A stretch of DNA of 64,000 nt. It comes from Isoetes taiwanensis (taxonomy: Eukaryota; Streptophyta; Lycopodiopsida; Isoetales; Isoetaceae). This document shows, in pieces, positions 10,227 through 22,543 of this stretch. How positions within the stretch are numbered: position 1 is the stretch's first letter; each line of letters starts with the position of its first letter. A program made the translations under genes and the position numbers. A model generated the notes under the pieces. The model did not search any database and was not told the origin of the DNA. It worked only from the letters and a program-made list of their open reading frames with translations. The stretch spans positions 22,973,653 to 23,037,652 of the forward strand of contig JAJEKV010000006.1 of NCBI GenBank assembly GCA_021234155.1, read 5' to 3'.

Positions 10227-13200
10227 ATGGCTGAAAGTTTACCAACGCTCTCTGAAGTATCAATATGGCAGCCCAAAGATGTGGCTACTTATATTTTTAG
10301 TCGCTTCTCTTCTACTCCGGTGGAGAGTGGGGAGGCGTTAGTTGTTGAGAAGCAGGTATATGGGATGAGTTTTCTGAATTTTCAGCTCAACGATTGGCTT
10401 GAATTAGGTTTTGTAAAAGGGTTGGTTGTTGGGATTGTGGGCTTGCGTGACGAAATCAAGGAGAATGCTTCTCGTGCTGCTGTTGCAAATGGATCCGCTG
10501 TTACTGTGTCCAAAGGTGGCTTGTCCAGCCATCAATCATCTCTGAATCTTGATGTAGTTGTTGAGCGGGAGATAAGAAGTGATGAACAGAGGGATATGAG
10601 ACGTGATAGTGGTCGTCTTGAAAGTTATGGTCAGGTACGTTTTGATAAAGTCCCAAAAGCGGCCCATGTCTTTACAGTATTGAGCAGGGGGCCAGATGTA
10701 AAGAATGGAAGGTTGGCCTTAAAAAAAACAGGACATCGTTCTCAGTGGCTGCAAATGGTTGACAATCATAGGGAAATCCGCAATGCTGTGCTGTCTACAT
10801 TTCCTGTTTTCACATTGCCACAGTTTAGGCCATGTGAAGAAAATAAAAAGTGGATTGCTCGAAGAGATAAACTCATTCAACATCTCATGGGAAGTGGAAT
10901 TTTGAAGCCCATATGCTGGCCTACTATTTCTTATTCTGTTCCAGAAAAGTTTATTCGTGAAACAATCAACTTAATGATTAGTGGGCAGAAAAAACGATTG
11001 AGTATGTGTGCCAAAAAGTTTGAATATGAAAGGAATTACGAGAAGGATAATTCTGTTATATTGCTTGCTTCATCAAGAACTTTGAAAATTAGTCACTTGA
11101 AGTTCTTCAATGATCTCTTTTTTGCTGGTTTGAAGCGCCCATCATTGTTTGCAACGAAGGAGATTGTAGTAGGAACTGCAAAAGTGCAAAATCATGTGGA
11201 TGGAGAAAATTATGCTTTGGTTCAAATTAAAATCAAAAGCATTATTGATAGTGAAAAGGATGCCTACTTGCCATTTGAAAAGGGGAATTCTGCTGCACAA
11301 AAGAGGATTGAGGAACTTGCCGTAGATGTATGTACACTCTTAACTCTATCTTCTTTATATTTGACATTTGTCTTGGATTTTCATTGGTTGTTTCTTTGTC
11401 GTATAGGATGAATTAGAATGGCCAGAGTCCTTGACAATTTCAGCAATGGACAAACGATTTGAATCTTTGGACAACGACGATGATGATTTTGAAGACTTTG
11501 GAAATGCTGACACGATGGTAGCTGCAAAAAAGCGACGAAGTGATGGTAGCGTGAGTTCAGTATGTATTCTTTCCCACTTTTGAAAACTGAATTTTCTATC
11601 AAGACGAGGTATTTGGTAGATTAGTATTACTTTTCTTCCGCTTACCTTTTTTTTCTTTGCATATTAATGTTGAGAGTATGCTTCTAGTATGGTTCTATGA
11701 TTCCACCTTGACCGAAACATCATGCATGCATGTTCTTCACAACTACTAAATGAATGAAATGGATGCCAATGAGGTCTGCAGAGGGTGTAGCTAGTTGTCC
11801 ATGACAGTTTAGTATTGAGGCTCGTATTGCCACAGTCAGCGTACAGATCATTCCACAAATAGACAAGCTCAGGAATGGAAGACGGGAGGTTTATTTCATT
11901 CACGATTGACACTTCTACCATAAAGCCCATGGAAGCTAACAGGGAAAGTTAAACTCATGAATGAGACTTCTACCATAAAGCCCATGGAAGCTAACAGGGA
12001 AAGTTAAACTCATGAATGATTTAGAAACAGGGAAAGTTAAACTCATGAAAGATTTAGAAACAGAATTTGCAACTTTGTCTAATCCAGATGGTAATCTTAT
12101 AAGCATTACCTATGACCAATGACAAATCTAACAACAATGCCTTTCTCTGTCTCTAGCTGTTTAAGCTTTTCCCCTGCCAGAAATGAGATGCAAAGGGTTA
12201 CTTAACTTGGAACAAGATGTTGAAACATATGCTAGCAAGATGATTATAAAGAGAAAAAAACCTCTTGGCATCCAAGTTTCAATGAAACGTAATCTCTTCT
12301 CTTTCTGCTGCTAAAGGCGGTGTTTACTCCAACAACAACAAAAGCCACGGGCCTCTCCTCGGCCAGATTCAAGCTGCCGGGTTTGTCAATTTGGGACCAT
12401 TGAAACTAACTTGAGCTGCTTTCGACTTGCGCGGTTCCATTTCTAAGGATGAGATTGTTTTGTCAAGGTTCCCTCGCTTATGTGCCCCCGCTACTTCTTT
12501 AGATGGATATAGATATAGTATGATTCAATCTATATATAAAGTTGTTGACACCATCGTCCTTATTCAGATCCAAAGCCTCACCTTATTGCATCGTTGAGTT
12601 CTTGAAACCTCATCTAGCACGTCTTTTGGGCGGATTCCCCACTAACCGGCTTCAAAATTGACGACAAAAGGGGGCTTAAGACAAGAATTAAGAAATATGA
12701 ATAAACGTAGGTATGGCGGTCCAGTGCGTTACTAACGTGCTTTGGCGTATCACAATTGGATTTCTGATACAATTTGCAGATGCTCTTGTTTAGATGGCTG
12801 AATATTCACTTTGATTAAATCTTTCTCCTCCGGCGTATTCCGCACTCTGCATAGAATCAAAACCTCTGATCAGATTACACGAAGCAGAGGAATTTCTTGT
12901 ACTATCAGCCCAGGGATCTTATGCAATACCATACAAAGCCCAGGCATGAGAGAAACAGAAACCCCGCCATTATTTTTGGTTCTCATTCTTCCTTGCAACA
13001 TAATCGTATTGGAAAACACACAATGTGTACCCTGGGCTCAGAAACAAGTTTCTTGCTCCTCCTTTGTTACTTGGTGCGTCTCCTCTTCTCTCCATAGTGT
13101 TTTGCTGTCCAGATCATCTTCTCCACTCAACATTTGGTATCAGAGCTACTATATTGGCCTGATTTTGGGCAGCATCTAAACTGAACTGTACAAAATTGAT

Positions 13201-14368
13201 TCTTTGCTGCACATGTGTAAAAAATGTCCATTCTCAGCCGTTAATTTGATTGTGGATATGGAAGGAAAGTAGGTAATCTCCTCCTAAAACGTTTTCTGTT
13301 TGATATTTAGTCATCATCATAATCTTAGTGCAAGTTCCACTAATGCAGCATAATGAAGAGGCATTTTTAACAGTCCTAACTTCAGATTCTAGAGAGTCCC
13401 ATTTGTTTGTTGTAAAACATTACAGACTGGAGTGGAATAGAAATACTTTTCAGACTTTGCATGTACGCTCATTAGAGCATAACATAAAACATATGAATTG
13501 AAGATTTGATCTATCATGCGTCACCTACTAACAAGTTCTCATTTGTAGGCTTTTCAAGAATATAATAAAAATGAGTATGTGTCTTTGGTTTGTGGCGATG
13601 AACGATTTGGTTTGGGGCTAATTCATGAGATAGATCCTGCTGGTTTGGTACATGGAATACCGATTGGTGAAGGTAATGTTTCCTTGAATATTCATTATCT
13701 TGAGGAGGGTTCTGAGGAGTTGCCGATGCCATTCCCTACAAGTGAACTTGAAATTCTTAGAGATCTTGGCAATGACATGAAACAATGGTTCGTGCGATGG
13801 CCAAAATCAAGGCTTCGTTCTGTTCCTCAAATGGAAGCGAGGAAAATTTTGGCAGATTTGAATACAATGAAGGAAAACAATTATGTTACAGAGGAAAAAT
13901 CAGAAAATGATGATAGCAGTGGTGATGATTTGCAGGTATGTTATTCTTTGAATTAGTATTTCTCATGATAGCATTCAATAAAATAATGAGTCTGCCATTT
14001 CAGATCAGATCTTTTGCAAATATTTTTTGACCATATTTCTTGTGATTTGCATGTTGCAGACCATACATTCAAAGCAGATGAGCAGATTGGAAAAGATGCC
14101 ACCCCTCAAACATAAGACAATATGCATGATTGCGCTTCAGAAGGAGAAGATTGATGATGTTAATGTTGCAGATCTTCTTAAATTGAGCAAGGAACTGAGT
14201 AAGAAACACAAGAAAGCATTTTCCAATCTACTCAAATCTAAGGTGAGGGGTCCAGATTTATACAAGCTCTTTGCAATGGCATGCGTGAAGTGCAGTGTCG
14301 TGAGCATCTCCAAAGAGGGTTGGAGAACGGGCAACATCAATCATTCTACTGTCACATTTAAAGATTGA
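10227..14368 (+). CDS. Four-exon gene: SAM-like N-terminus plus DUF8039-like region, unknown function
   Basis: Exons are 10227-11327, 11407-11559, 13549-13935 and 14060-14368. All introns are phase 0, have GTATGT donors (GTATGT at the first three exon ends) and join into an uninterrupted 649-residue protein, so the gene looks intact. Residues 12-82 resemble a SAM domain (WQPKDVATYI near the start, LNDWLELGF in the middle, a final LRDEIKE helix). Residues 85-367 are unrecognised and basic in places. Residues 368-418 are acidic (DNDDDDFEDFG) followed by KKRR at 408-411, a possible nuclear signal. Residues 429-508 (GDERFGLGLIHEID, ELPMPFP, DMKQWFVRWPKSRL) resemble the DUF8039-type region of plant CACTA-associated proteins. 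The last exon is Lys/Leu-rich. A transposon-derived or domesticated nuclear protein is possible. The start follows an acceptor at 10211. Domain names are from memory; the exon structure is well supported. Confidence 0.7.
11911..12062 (+). repeat. Local tandem duplication in intron 2
   Basis: A unit of about 56 bp beginning ACTTCTACCATAAAGCCCAT occurs at 11911 and again at 11967. A shorter part of it (AGGGAAAGTTAAACTCATGA) appears a third time at about 12029. It lies in the long second intron. Confidence 0.8.
12543..13147 (+). repeat. LTR with adjacent initiator-Met primer binding site, in intron 2
   Basis: TGTTGACA at 12543 and CTCAACA ending at 13132 are inverted LTR-type termini, giving a 590-bp LTR. 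Three bases on, TGGTATCAGAGC at 13136-13147 matches the primer binding site complementary to plant initiator-Met tRNA. This is therefore the LTR-leader junction of a retrotransposon on the plus strand. No gag or pol follows before the exon at 13549, so only a truncated copy remains. The 3' end and primer site are firm; the LTR start is inferred from terminal symmetry. Confidence 0.65.
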
Positions 14369-14568
14369 TTGCATTGTGATGTTGTCACTTTCTAGATTGA
14401 TCGCAGCATTATGATTTTGGATAAACTTAGGACAAACAATTATAGTCTTTAAGGTTTTAGGGTTTTCTAAATCTTGTAACTATGCTCATTCTTATTATAT
14501 AGATCATATTTATTGTTGAAGCCAGTTTTTGAATAAATCTATCTTTACTTGGTAAAGCACTTATGAAT
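14369..14568 (+). other. 3' flank of the four-exon gene
   Basis: This follows the TGA/stop region of the gene and is AT-rich. No clear polyadenylation signal could be singled out. Confidence 0.3.
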
Positions 14569-15800
14569 ATCTCTAGTAAACCACGAGGAAAAAAACATGT
14601 AAATACCACTTTCAACAAAAAGTAGTAGTGGTTCATGTAAATACCACACAAGGAAAAAACATTTAAATACAAATGCTTTCATCTCCAAAAGTAGTAGCAG
14701 TTTAAGAACCCTACAATGTTACGAAACCATGCAAAAGACCACTACACTTTAAGTAGTTGTTTTAGTCTAAACTTAACTGCTTGGATGTGAAAAGCATTTA
14801 TGGTTAAATAGTCTTAAGCACTAGGGGTATATGTTGAGCACGCAATGCATTTAATCATAAACACTATACGTACATGTTAAGAAACTATGCCGTCATTGTA
14901 CAAAGATGTACATGCATAATTAATAAGATTGCTATGGGTTTCATTCATAAACTAAAAGTGCTTCGGATCATAGAAATGTAGTGATTTGTCATCTTCACCA
15001 TTGCGTGTATGATTGAAAACACTATTAGATATTTAGTGGAAAGATTGCAAGTCTTTATATGCAAAAACTTAAGAAGCTTAAGAATAGAAATGCTAGTGGT
15101 TTATCAGCCTTAACGAGTACATCTTGAGTGTAAAGATAGGCATGTTTTCCATGCAATAGTTGGAACGCTTTAGACTAAAAGCCATTAGTGGATTACCAAC
15201 CTTAATAAGTACTACAATACATAGGAAACCATCCACAATCCTTAATAGTTTAGTCTAGTAATTTGAAATGCTTTAGACTATATAGCAATACTTGTTTATA
15301 AATGATAACCATGAATCTAGTGTACTACAAAACCATGCATTTCTACAACTAACAATTAGATCTAAGTTTGATAAACATAGTAGTGTTTTAATACAATAAC
15401 CTAAACGCTTCAACTAATTAAATAATGGTGATTTACTGCATATAACACATCGCGAGTGTGCATTTACCACAATAACTAACCACATCATAAAATCACATAA
15501 ATAGAGCCGCGACATCAAACCACATCCACAACCACCATATTATACCACATTGGGAAACCCTACCTCTAAAACATTATAATATACCACATCCATTTACCAA
15601 CATAAAATACCACTTTGACAAACACTAGGAAGGAGCCGTTAGCAATTTCCATGCCATAATACCACCCTAGTGAACCTTACAGGAAAACCAAATACTTTAG
15701 CCTCATATGGTTTTTAATGAAATTAACCCACAAAGACCCATTGGTTTTGTGGAATGGTTTTCTAGTCATAACCATGGGAAAAACCATGTAGTTTTTTTAT
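14569..15800 (-). repeat. GGTTTT-rich interspersed repeat, copy 2 (opposite orientation)
   Basis: The plus strand is full of AAACC and ACCACT/ACCACA words, the complement of the pattern at 5196-5968. The right end carries the shared terminus (TTTTGGATGCCTTGTG at 15793-15808). As at the first site, gypsy gag sequence (the LLVDAL segment) starts immediately beside this terminus. No credible open frame. Confidence 0.5.
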
Positions 15801-15804
15801 TTTG

Positions 15805-17430
15805 GATGCCTTGTGTTTGCCTCTACTGTTGAGGAGCTGGTCATATTGCTCGTGGATGCCTTGTGAAGCGCCCAAATCAGTCGGAAATTCGTTCGAGCGT
15901 CGTCCGAGTAGTAAGAGTCTCTCGAGGTTGCCTGACATTCCTTCAACTCCTCCCACATGTGACGAAGGTTTTATTCCCTCGAACAAGGTCAGTAAAGAAT
16001 GTTTTATCTCTATTTCATTGGAGTCAGAGGATGGGAGGATAGAGACGCTGGCGCAACTTGATTGTGGTGCGAATGTCTGCTTCATGGATAGTATGTTCGC
16101 TATTAAGCAAGTCCATGGTCGAGCATCCTAGCTCTGTTAATGTGATTGATGGGCGTGAGATCTCTTGGCGCGATCCGCAGAATGTCTTGCACCTCTTCCG
16201 CGTTTTGTTGAGGGAGCTTCTTGTAGCATTTCCTTCAATCTCGCCGGCTAGCCCACATCGCCCCGTAGTCTTGGAGTGCATACGGCTCGAGCTACACAAC
16301 CGACCAGTTGATTGGCGTACTAGATCCTTTTCGGTTTGCTTGGTTCGAGCTCTAGTTCTAGTTCATCTGCCGATTCGGTCTACGCGCAATATCTGCGGGT
16401 CGTCTGATTGTGGGCTCGATTACGTCCTTGCTATTCATGTCTACGCTCGGTTCATGTGCCGGATTAGAACATATTCTAGATGATGTCCGACTCCGGTTCT
16501 TGCTCGGTTTCTGCTCCGGATTCTTGTTCGAATTTTGCTCCAACCCGCTCATGTTCCTTCTCTCGGCTCCACGTTTCTTGATCCAAACTACGTAGGGAAG
16601 CTGCCGTGCCCTCGGCTCAGATATCTCAAAGATCTCTTGTCACAAGTTTATCAGATCTGGTAGTCAAGATCCCAGATCAGCATTTGCAATCCAAGTCCAT
16701 CCTTCGAATAACTCTGCTTTTGAAGCGTGCGCTACGTCCTTCCCGATAAAATACAAGGATTTTGACGATGTTTTTGACAAGGTCAAAGCCAGTAAGCTTC
16801 CGAAGCATCGTCCTTATGATTGCCCCATTGATCTTCAACCAGGGTCAACCCCGCCATTTGGCCCTATCTATGGCTTGTCGCCTACAGAATTAAAGACTTT
16901 GCGGACCTATATCGAAGAGAATCTTGCAACTAGGTTTATTCGACATTCTCAGTCACCCGCAGGAACTGCCATGTTCTTTGTTTCCAAGAAGAATGGTTCT
17001 TTGCGGTTGGCTGTAGATTATCACGGCCTCAACAAGATCACTGTGTGTAATCGGTATCCTCTCCCTCTGATTCCAGGCGGCTACAAGATGCACGATATTT
17101 CACGAAAATTGATCTCCGAGGTGCTTATAATCTTATCCGCATCAAGGAAGGTGATGAGTGGAAAAGGACCTTTCGAACTCGGTATAGTCATTTTGAGTAT
17201 ATCGTCATGTCTTTCGGCCTTACCAAAGCTTCGGCGGTCTTTCAGCACATAGTTAACGATGTTTTTCTGGAGTTTTTGGATCTCTTTGTTATCATCTATC
17301 TAGGTGATACTCTGGTCTATTCGAAGACTTTGGAAGAGCATGAATAACATGTCAGGAAGGTCCTTCAAAAGCTAGGAGAACATGGACTTTATGCGAAGCT
17401 GGAGTCAACATGAACGCTCAGGCTCAGATT
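15805..17430 (+). pseudogene. Gypsy gag C-terminus, protease and reverse transcriptase, degraded
   Basis: In shifting plus-strand frames the order is gag end (TVEELVILLVDAL, about 15823), protease, then reverse transcriptase. The protease site reads LAQLDCGANVCFMD at about 16049, where DSGA would be usual. The reverse transcriptase starts near 16790 (HRPYDCPIDLQPG) and includes [44 protein letters not shown] and [15 protein letters not shown]. The catalytic box reads YLGD instead of YLDD (about 17298), so an essential aspartate is lost. A TAA stop follows at about 17345. It belongs to the same family as 1740-4550. RNase H and integrase were not seen downstream. Confidence 0.85.
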
Positions 17431-18260
17431 AGCACAGCCCTGTGGTCCGTCAGACCATTCTGTTGTATTTTGTTTACCGTCGTGCCCATTTCTTAAAATT
17501 GTTTTTCAAGCTCAGCTATGACGTCTTTCTGGCTATGGTCAGACTGATCAGCACCAGTTGTTGGGTTCTTCAATCGAGGCAGAGTAGATGCAAAAGAATT
17601 TGCCCATATTTCTATGCCCTTTTTATGCTCAAGAAGACCGAGAGTGTGATTAACCTCCAATCTGCAGAATCTCACAATTTGCAATTCCTCGAAGAGTATG
17701 CCTTGGAAGAACTGTGTAGAATGGCCGCAAAGTCCTTACAATAGTATGAAAGCAACACTGATATTTTAAATAAACTGCTTTCGGGAGATGCTTCACATGC
17801 TTTGGTGGCTCTGTTTCTTTCTGGCCAAGCCTATGAGCTTTCCAGACTCTTTTTATTTCCGCCTAAGGAGTTATGGAGCAAGAAAATTAAACATAAGCCA
17901 TTCAGTTTCTGCGAATCCTTGCTTACGGATTAAATTCTAAGAAAATATAGAGTTAGCTTTGTCCGTCATGGCCTCTTTAGGCATGTTTCAAGAGCCAGCG
18001 CCACTGCTGATATATTCAAGGTACCCAAAAATCTTGAAAAGCTCCTGGAAAATAAGGCATTCAGCGTTCTTCCACCGTGCTCGATGATCCGAACGAGCTC
18101 ACGTAGCATTCTCATCCACCCGACCACCACGACCAAATCTTGAGAATGAATCCAAATTATTTGTTTCTATATTTCTGAGCTTGTTATGAAACTGCTGTTG
18201 TTCTTGCTTCAAAAACTGCTCACGGTTTTGTTGCTTTGCTAGATGTAAGGGGTAAAGCAT
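17431..18260. other. Unassigned sequence between gypsy RT and SINE head
   Basis: Coding-like but unrecognised pieces occur. On the plus strand 17640-17930 reads through a few short frames. On the minus strand 18099-18240 encodes a Gln/Glu-rich stretch (REQFLKQEQQQFHNKLRNIE) followed by RFGRGGR, which could be a coiled coil from a gag N-terminus. I do not assign either. Confidence 0.3.
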
Positions 18261-18261
18261 G

Positions 18262-18425
18262 GCATATATATATAAAAATAATAGAGATATAAATATATGT
18301 ATAAAGGGGTTGTCAAGTAAAAGTATTTTGGGCAAGTAATTATATGATATGGGTTGCATAGAGCAAGATTTAAACTCGCAACCTTTTAGTTGAGAGTCAA
18401 GCATCTTTGCCAAGTGCACTACCAA
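18262..18425 (-). repeat. tRNA-derived SINE-like sequence
   Basis: On the minus strand the A-box-like TTGGTAGTGCACTTGGCA is followed by TTGACTCTCAACT and the B-box-like GCGAGTTTAAATC, as in the copy at 4568. The head is similar to that copy up to TATGCA and then diverges. An AT-rich tail reaches a TATATATATA run at about 18267. The head faces the LTR at 18449, about 25 bp away. Confidence 0.55.
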
Positions 18426-18448
18426 TTCTTATTGAAGACATTCCGTCA

Positions 18449-18786
18449 TGTCTTTCCCATATGCAAGGCTATTCCCAGGAGGTTCTAGAACATTCTAGAA
18501 CCTACATGCATGCACGACACTTGGCGTGATCTCATCCATTGGAGTGGCGCGATCCTGACCGTCGGCCTAGATATATAAGGAGGCACCTCCTTCTTGTCGA
18601 ACTATTCCGCTTCAATGCCAGTCTTGAGCCTTCTAAGCATCTGTCTCGTGTTCCTGCTTGCCTTCGGGCCATTGTACTCTTGATTTTTGTGCATATATCA
18701 GATTCATTGCCGATCTTGGCGTATTTCTTCCGTATTTCTTGCATATTTTCCACGTCTTTTTCTTGTTCTCGCGTAAGTTCATGACA
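18449..18786 (+). repeat. Gypsy LTR, uninterrupted copy
   Basis: It runs from TGTCTTTCCC to TTCATGACA, with TGTC/GACA terminal symmetry. A TATA-like ATATATAAGG lies at 18571-18580, followed by a C/T-rich stretch. It is the empty-site partner of the interrupted LTR at 3625-4550. I could not identify a target duplication. Confidence 0.7.
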
Positions 18787-18796
18787 CTCTACATAA

Positions 18797-18970
18797 TTCC
18801 CAAGGCCCCAAAGGGGCCAAAAAATTTTTAAATCAACATAAACCATTACATCCAACACTTTAAAATTGAAATGCCCCTGAAATTTCCTTTGGTTTGGGTG
18901 CATATTCACACGGGGGGTGGCATAGGGCAGCGAGAGCTGTTGGATGGGCATAATTTCCCTTTGTTTCTCA
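18797..18970. repeat. Fragment of foldback element arm
   Basis: GGCCCCAAAGGGGCC (a short hairpin) is followed by sequence closely matching 37685-37880, including TTTGGTTTGGGTGCATATTC and CACACGGGGGG. Only one arm of the inverted repeat is present, so this is a truncated member of the family at 37434-38371. Confidence 0.7.
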
Positions 18971-20706
18971 ATGTAATGAATAGTTTTTAGGTTATTGTAG
19001 GACAGTTTCTCTAGTGATGTGCCATCCAAATGCAAGTCCAAACGGAGGGTTACACATGCATTGGCAATGGTCTTAGGAGGGTTAGACATGCACTTGGTAA
19101 TGGTATCAGATGAAGGAAGAGGAATTTAATGACTATGCTTGTCAAAGTTAAAGTTGAAATATATTGATAGAGTTAAAGTGGAGGTCAAAAGCTGTATCTA
19201 ACACCTTTGTTATGATCAAAATAAAGGTAAAACTAAGTATGGATCTTGCATACTTTGTCCTCCTTATATCAACCCTTTTAATTTGGGATTCCGGTTTGGC
19301 TAAAAAGGTTTTTGGAATTTTTCTTAGTCGCATTTCCTAAGATTTTGAAGGGTTTAGTCGCCGGATCCGATTATCTCAAAATCGAAAAAAAAAATAGTTT
19401 ATAGTTTTAGAGTTTCATTCCTTTTCGATTTAAGTTATTAGGTCCATCCCAATCAATTTTTTGATTTAGGTTAGGTTTTTGATTTTGGTTGGGCTCTAAT
19501 TATTCAACGTGGAGGCCTGGAACACAAACCAAGCCACGACACAGAGCTGAACATGTCAGCTGCAGCTCTTGCTAGCTCAATACGGCACATCAGCACCTTT
19601 GCAGCAGCACTGGCCAAATCGGGATCCTCTACAAATTGATCAGCAGCATCCTACCTCCTCTTCTTGTGGCACAGCAGCACCTTCGCCTGCCCTGGACAAA
19701 TCGGGATCCTCTGCAAATTGATTACTTCCAGTATTCATGAGCAGGTAAGGAAAGGATTTTGTTTTCTTAACTCTGATTCTATTCCTTAGGGTATTCATAT
19801 TTTTTCTGGCCTGGCAAATTAGGCAGGATATGTTTTGATTTTGCCCTTTTCTTTGTAAGTATAGTTTACTATTTGCATAGAGATCGGATGCTCTTTCTTA
19901 CAATTTATAAGCAGTTGATGTGTAAGAAGCTCTACTCATCATGTATCTCCTCTTTCTAGGTTCTCTCTCTTCAAGTAACGACAAAAGACTGATATGCAGT
20001 TCTCTGAAATGCTTGGTGAGTACAAAAATCCCTAGGACATGTGCTCTTTCATCCATCTGCTCCGTTTTGATATCTTGCATGTCTCTGGTCTTGGTAAGAA
20101 CTGACTCAATTTGCTCTTTCAAGTTTCTGCTTTACCCATGTTGTTTTATTATTTTTGAAAGGGATTAGAAGGACCATTGTCAAAGGGAATAATATCTAAT
20201 AAGATCTATATCGGAACCTACCTGCTTTTGAAAGTCATTGCTGCAGCAAAAGCAACTGTAGACCATGATGAGAGGCACAACGTAATTATTAGTTTATTTA
20301 AAAATTGTTGTAATATCGTGTTGTCTGAAGTAACCAGTCTGATTGGGAACAAACACTAAACTCATGGTGATAAACTAATTCTTTGTTGCTATTTGCAGAA
20401 AAGGGTGAACATGTGCAAATGGAACAATGAAGCAATTAGCCATCTTTGTCTATGTGTTTTTTTCCTCGCACATCTATATGTTATATGATATAATCTTTTT
20501 CTAGATTCTGGGTCTTCCCAAGAAGAAGTCACCACCAAAGCTTTGAAGGTAAATATCTGAACTCTTTTGTTTTTAAACATCCTTTGTGTTACCATCTGGA
20601 TTATATGCTAAAGTTTTAAGTCACCCGGTCTTTGTTCTGTGCACAAATATGAGTGCCTTTCATAGAATTAAATTAGTTTTACTATGTGTTATGAGTTGTA
20701 CATGTC
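18971..20706 (+). other. Unassigned DNA with exon-like pieces and a short duplication
   Basis: No intact gene. A segment containing AAATCGGGATCCTCT and CAAATTGAT is duplicated at about 19610-19640 and 19686-19722. Further on, pieces bounded by splice-like signals occur, for example after TTTCTAG at 20504, a stretch reading SGSSQEEVTTKALK up to a GTAAAT donor near 20550. These could be exons of an unrecognised gene or captured fragments; I could not link them. Confidence 0.3.
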
Positions 20707-21740
20707 TTTATTTTATTTTTTTTTTTATTTTTTGAAAGCAAGATTTTTAAGTTTTTATTAATAGAAGATCCCATAAGGATCAAATTGGAAGTATTCCAGC
20801 ATACATAATGATCTCTATATAGATCTGATTGGAAGAATTCATACAATATGAGCCTAAGTTAAAATACAAAAGATAACACAATATCAATTCATACGGTCGT
20901 AAAGCGAAGTCGATGTCCTCTAGAAGCGTGACCAATTGAAGCTCTCCCCGAAAGATACTTAGCAGCAAGAGAACTGATGAAGAAGTATCCTTCCATGCGT
21001 TAACTTGACCCTAGAAATGCTTTCACACCACAGTACTACAGGAGCTGCCCATCCCATTTCCAAAAGTACTCAAGGCAGGCGTCCAATCCTTCTTCCTGCA
21101 ATTGGAAAGCCCAAGAGCCTCCCTCTAAAGAGGTGGTCCACTACATTTCTCAGCTCTCAAAATCTGCTAGCATAGGCCACATTTCCATACGCTCTACCAT
21201 CCAAGACGACTATGTGCAGTGCCCCCTTCCCCAGCAGTCCACTAACCCCATATCTTCCTAGATTGGCAGCAATGTAAATCCAAGGTCCTCCCGTACCAAG
21301 GTTACCAGGCCTCTTACTCTACTCACGAACTTCTCTTTATCATGCATCTTATGTTAAACTCACCCTAGCTAGGATGGGTAGGCTTACCAACCTATAGAAA
21401 CACTAAAAAACCACAAGCTCACAAAGAGCCACACTAAACAGGAGAATAAACGACATCTGAGGCTCCTAAAAAACCAACCGTTCAAGAAACCACTGCGCTG
21501 CTTTTGCATATTCCAATGGTGGAGTACACCGAAGAGCCCCACAACAACATCCTGCCAGAAATCCTAGCATGCCTCCAGTCATGTAGACAGCACATCAATG
21601 AACAGCTGTAGGGTCATCAAGAAGCACAGCATAGCCACCTCTGGTACCCAACCTGATAGACGACCCCAAAGCCCATCAAAGCCAAGAAACAAAGGCAACA
21701 CATGCAGTCATCTGGATCAGACTGCCCACTAAGTTTAAAC
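20707..21740 (-). mobile_element. Possible LINE 3' end with poly(A) tail
   Basis: On the minus strand the segment ends in an A-rich tail (complement of ATTTTATTTTTTTTTTTATT at 20710-20740) just after AATAAAAAC, as at the end of a LINE or processed transcript. Upstream there are gene-like but interrupted frames. No reverse transcriptase or endonuclease motif is secure, so the type is uncertain. Confidence 0.35.
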
Positions 21741-21745
21741 CTCCA

Positions 21746-22543
21746 TTAATGACATATTTAACAAAATTTGAACTTATTCAAATCTAATAGATATACTTCA
21801 AGGATGCCATGATAAGATTATAAGTATTTTCAACTCTTATTGATTTCAAAAATTCGTTCAATTTACCTTTAGATCAAAAGTATAATGGCTATTAAAGTAT
21901 AAGATTGCTTTCTAAACTAATTTTCACTTTACTCTATTTATAATTAAATTTTAATCTAAGATAAACTCTGTATAATTAAAATGTTACTTTTTAGAAATAT
22001 TCATAGAAGAATCTTTTAGATTGAAATTAATTAACTAATTACGCTTATGTTTTAAAGAATTAAACAGCTTATTATTGATTATGTTTTATTTCATCAATAA
22101 AAAATTATTTAATAGTTATTATTAAAACATTAACTTTATTATTTAATTAATTTCAGCTTCAAACTTTTCCTAAAGTATTCTTAAAGGTATCAAAGTTTGT
22201 CTATTGTTAAATTCTCATATGAATTTTAAGTCAATCACTTATTAAACCATCAGATTTCACTTAAAAATTATCATGATTGGCAAATTTTAAATTTGTTAAA
22301 TCACTAAAAATTGAAATTCCATATTTTTGAAATGTCTAATTCTAAATAGTTTCATGTGAAAATTAGTTTGAAAAGTAGTTTAGTCTTTGACAACCATTAT
22401 AGTTCTAATTCAAAGATAAACTTATATAATAAAAACTTATAAAAAATATAACAATAACAATACATAAATCTTATAATGGCATCCTTGAAGTGCTATCTAT
22501 TAAATCTGAATAAGTCCAATTTTTGTTGAATATGTCATATTAG
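21746..22543. mobile_element. AT-rich element with ~80-bp terminal inverted repeats
   Basis: The left end (TGACATATTTAACAAAA, AACTTATTCAAATCTAATAG, CTTCAAGGATGCCAT) recurs as its reverse complement at 22460-22543 with a few differences. The ~640-bp interior is extremely AT-rich and has no open frame. This is the structure of a long-TIR MITE or non-autonomous DNA transposon. The exact ends and target duplication are not resolved. Confidence 0.7.

Noticed and set aside
19098-19110. Primer binding site (TGGTATCAGATG)
   Set aside because: Only the first ten bases match the initiator-Met site and no LTR edge is visible in front of it.
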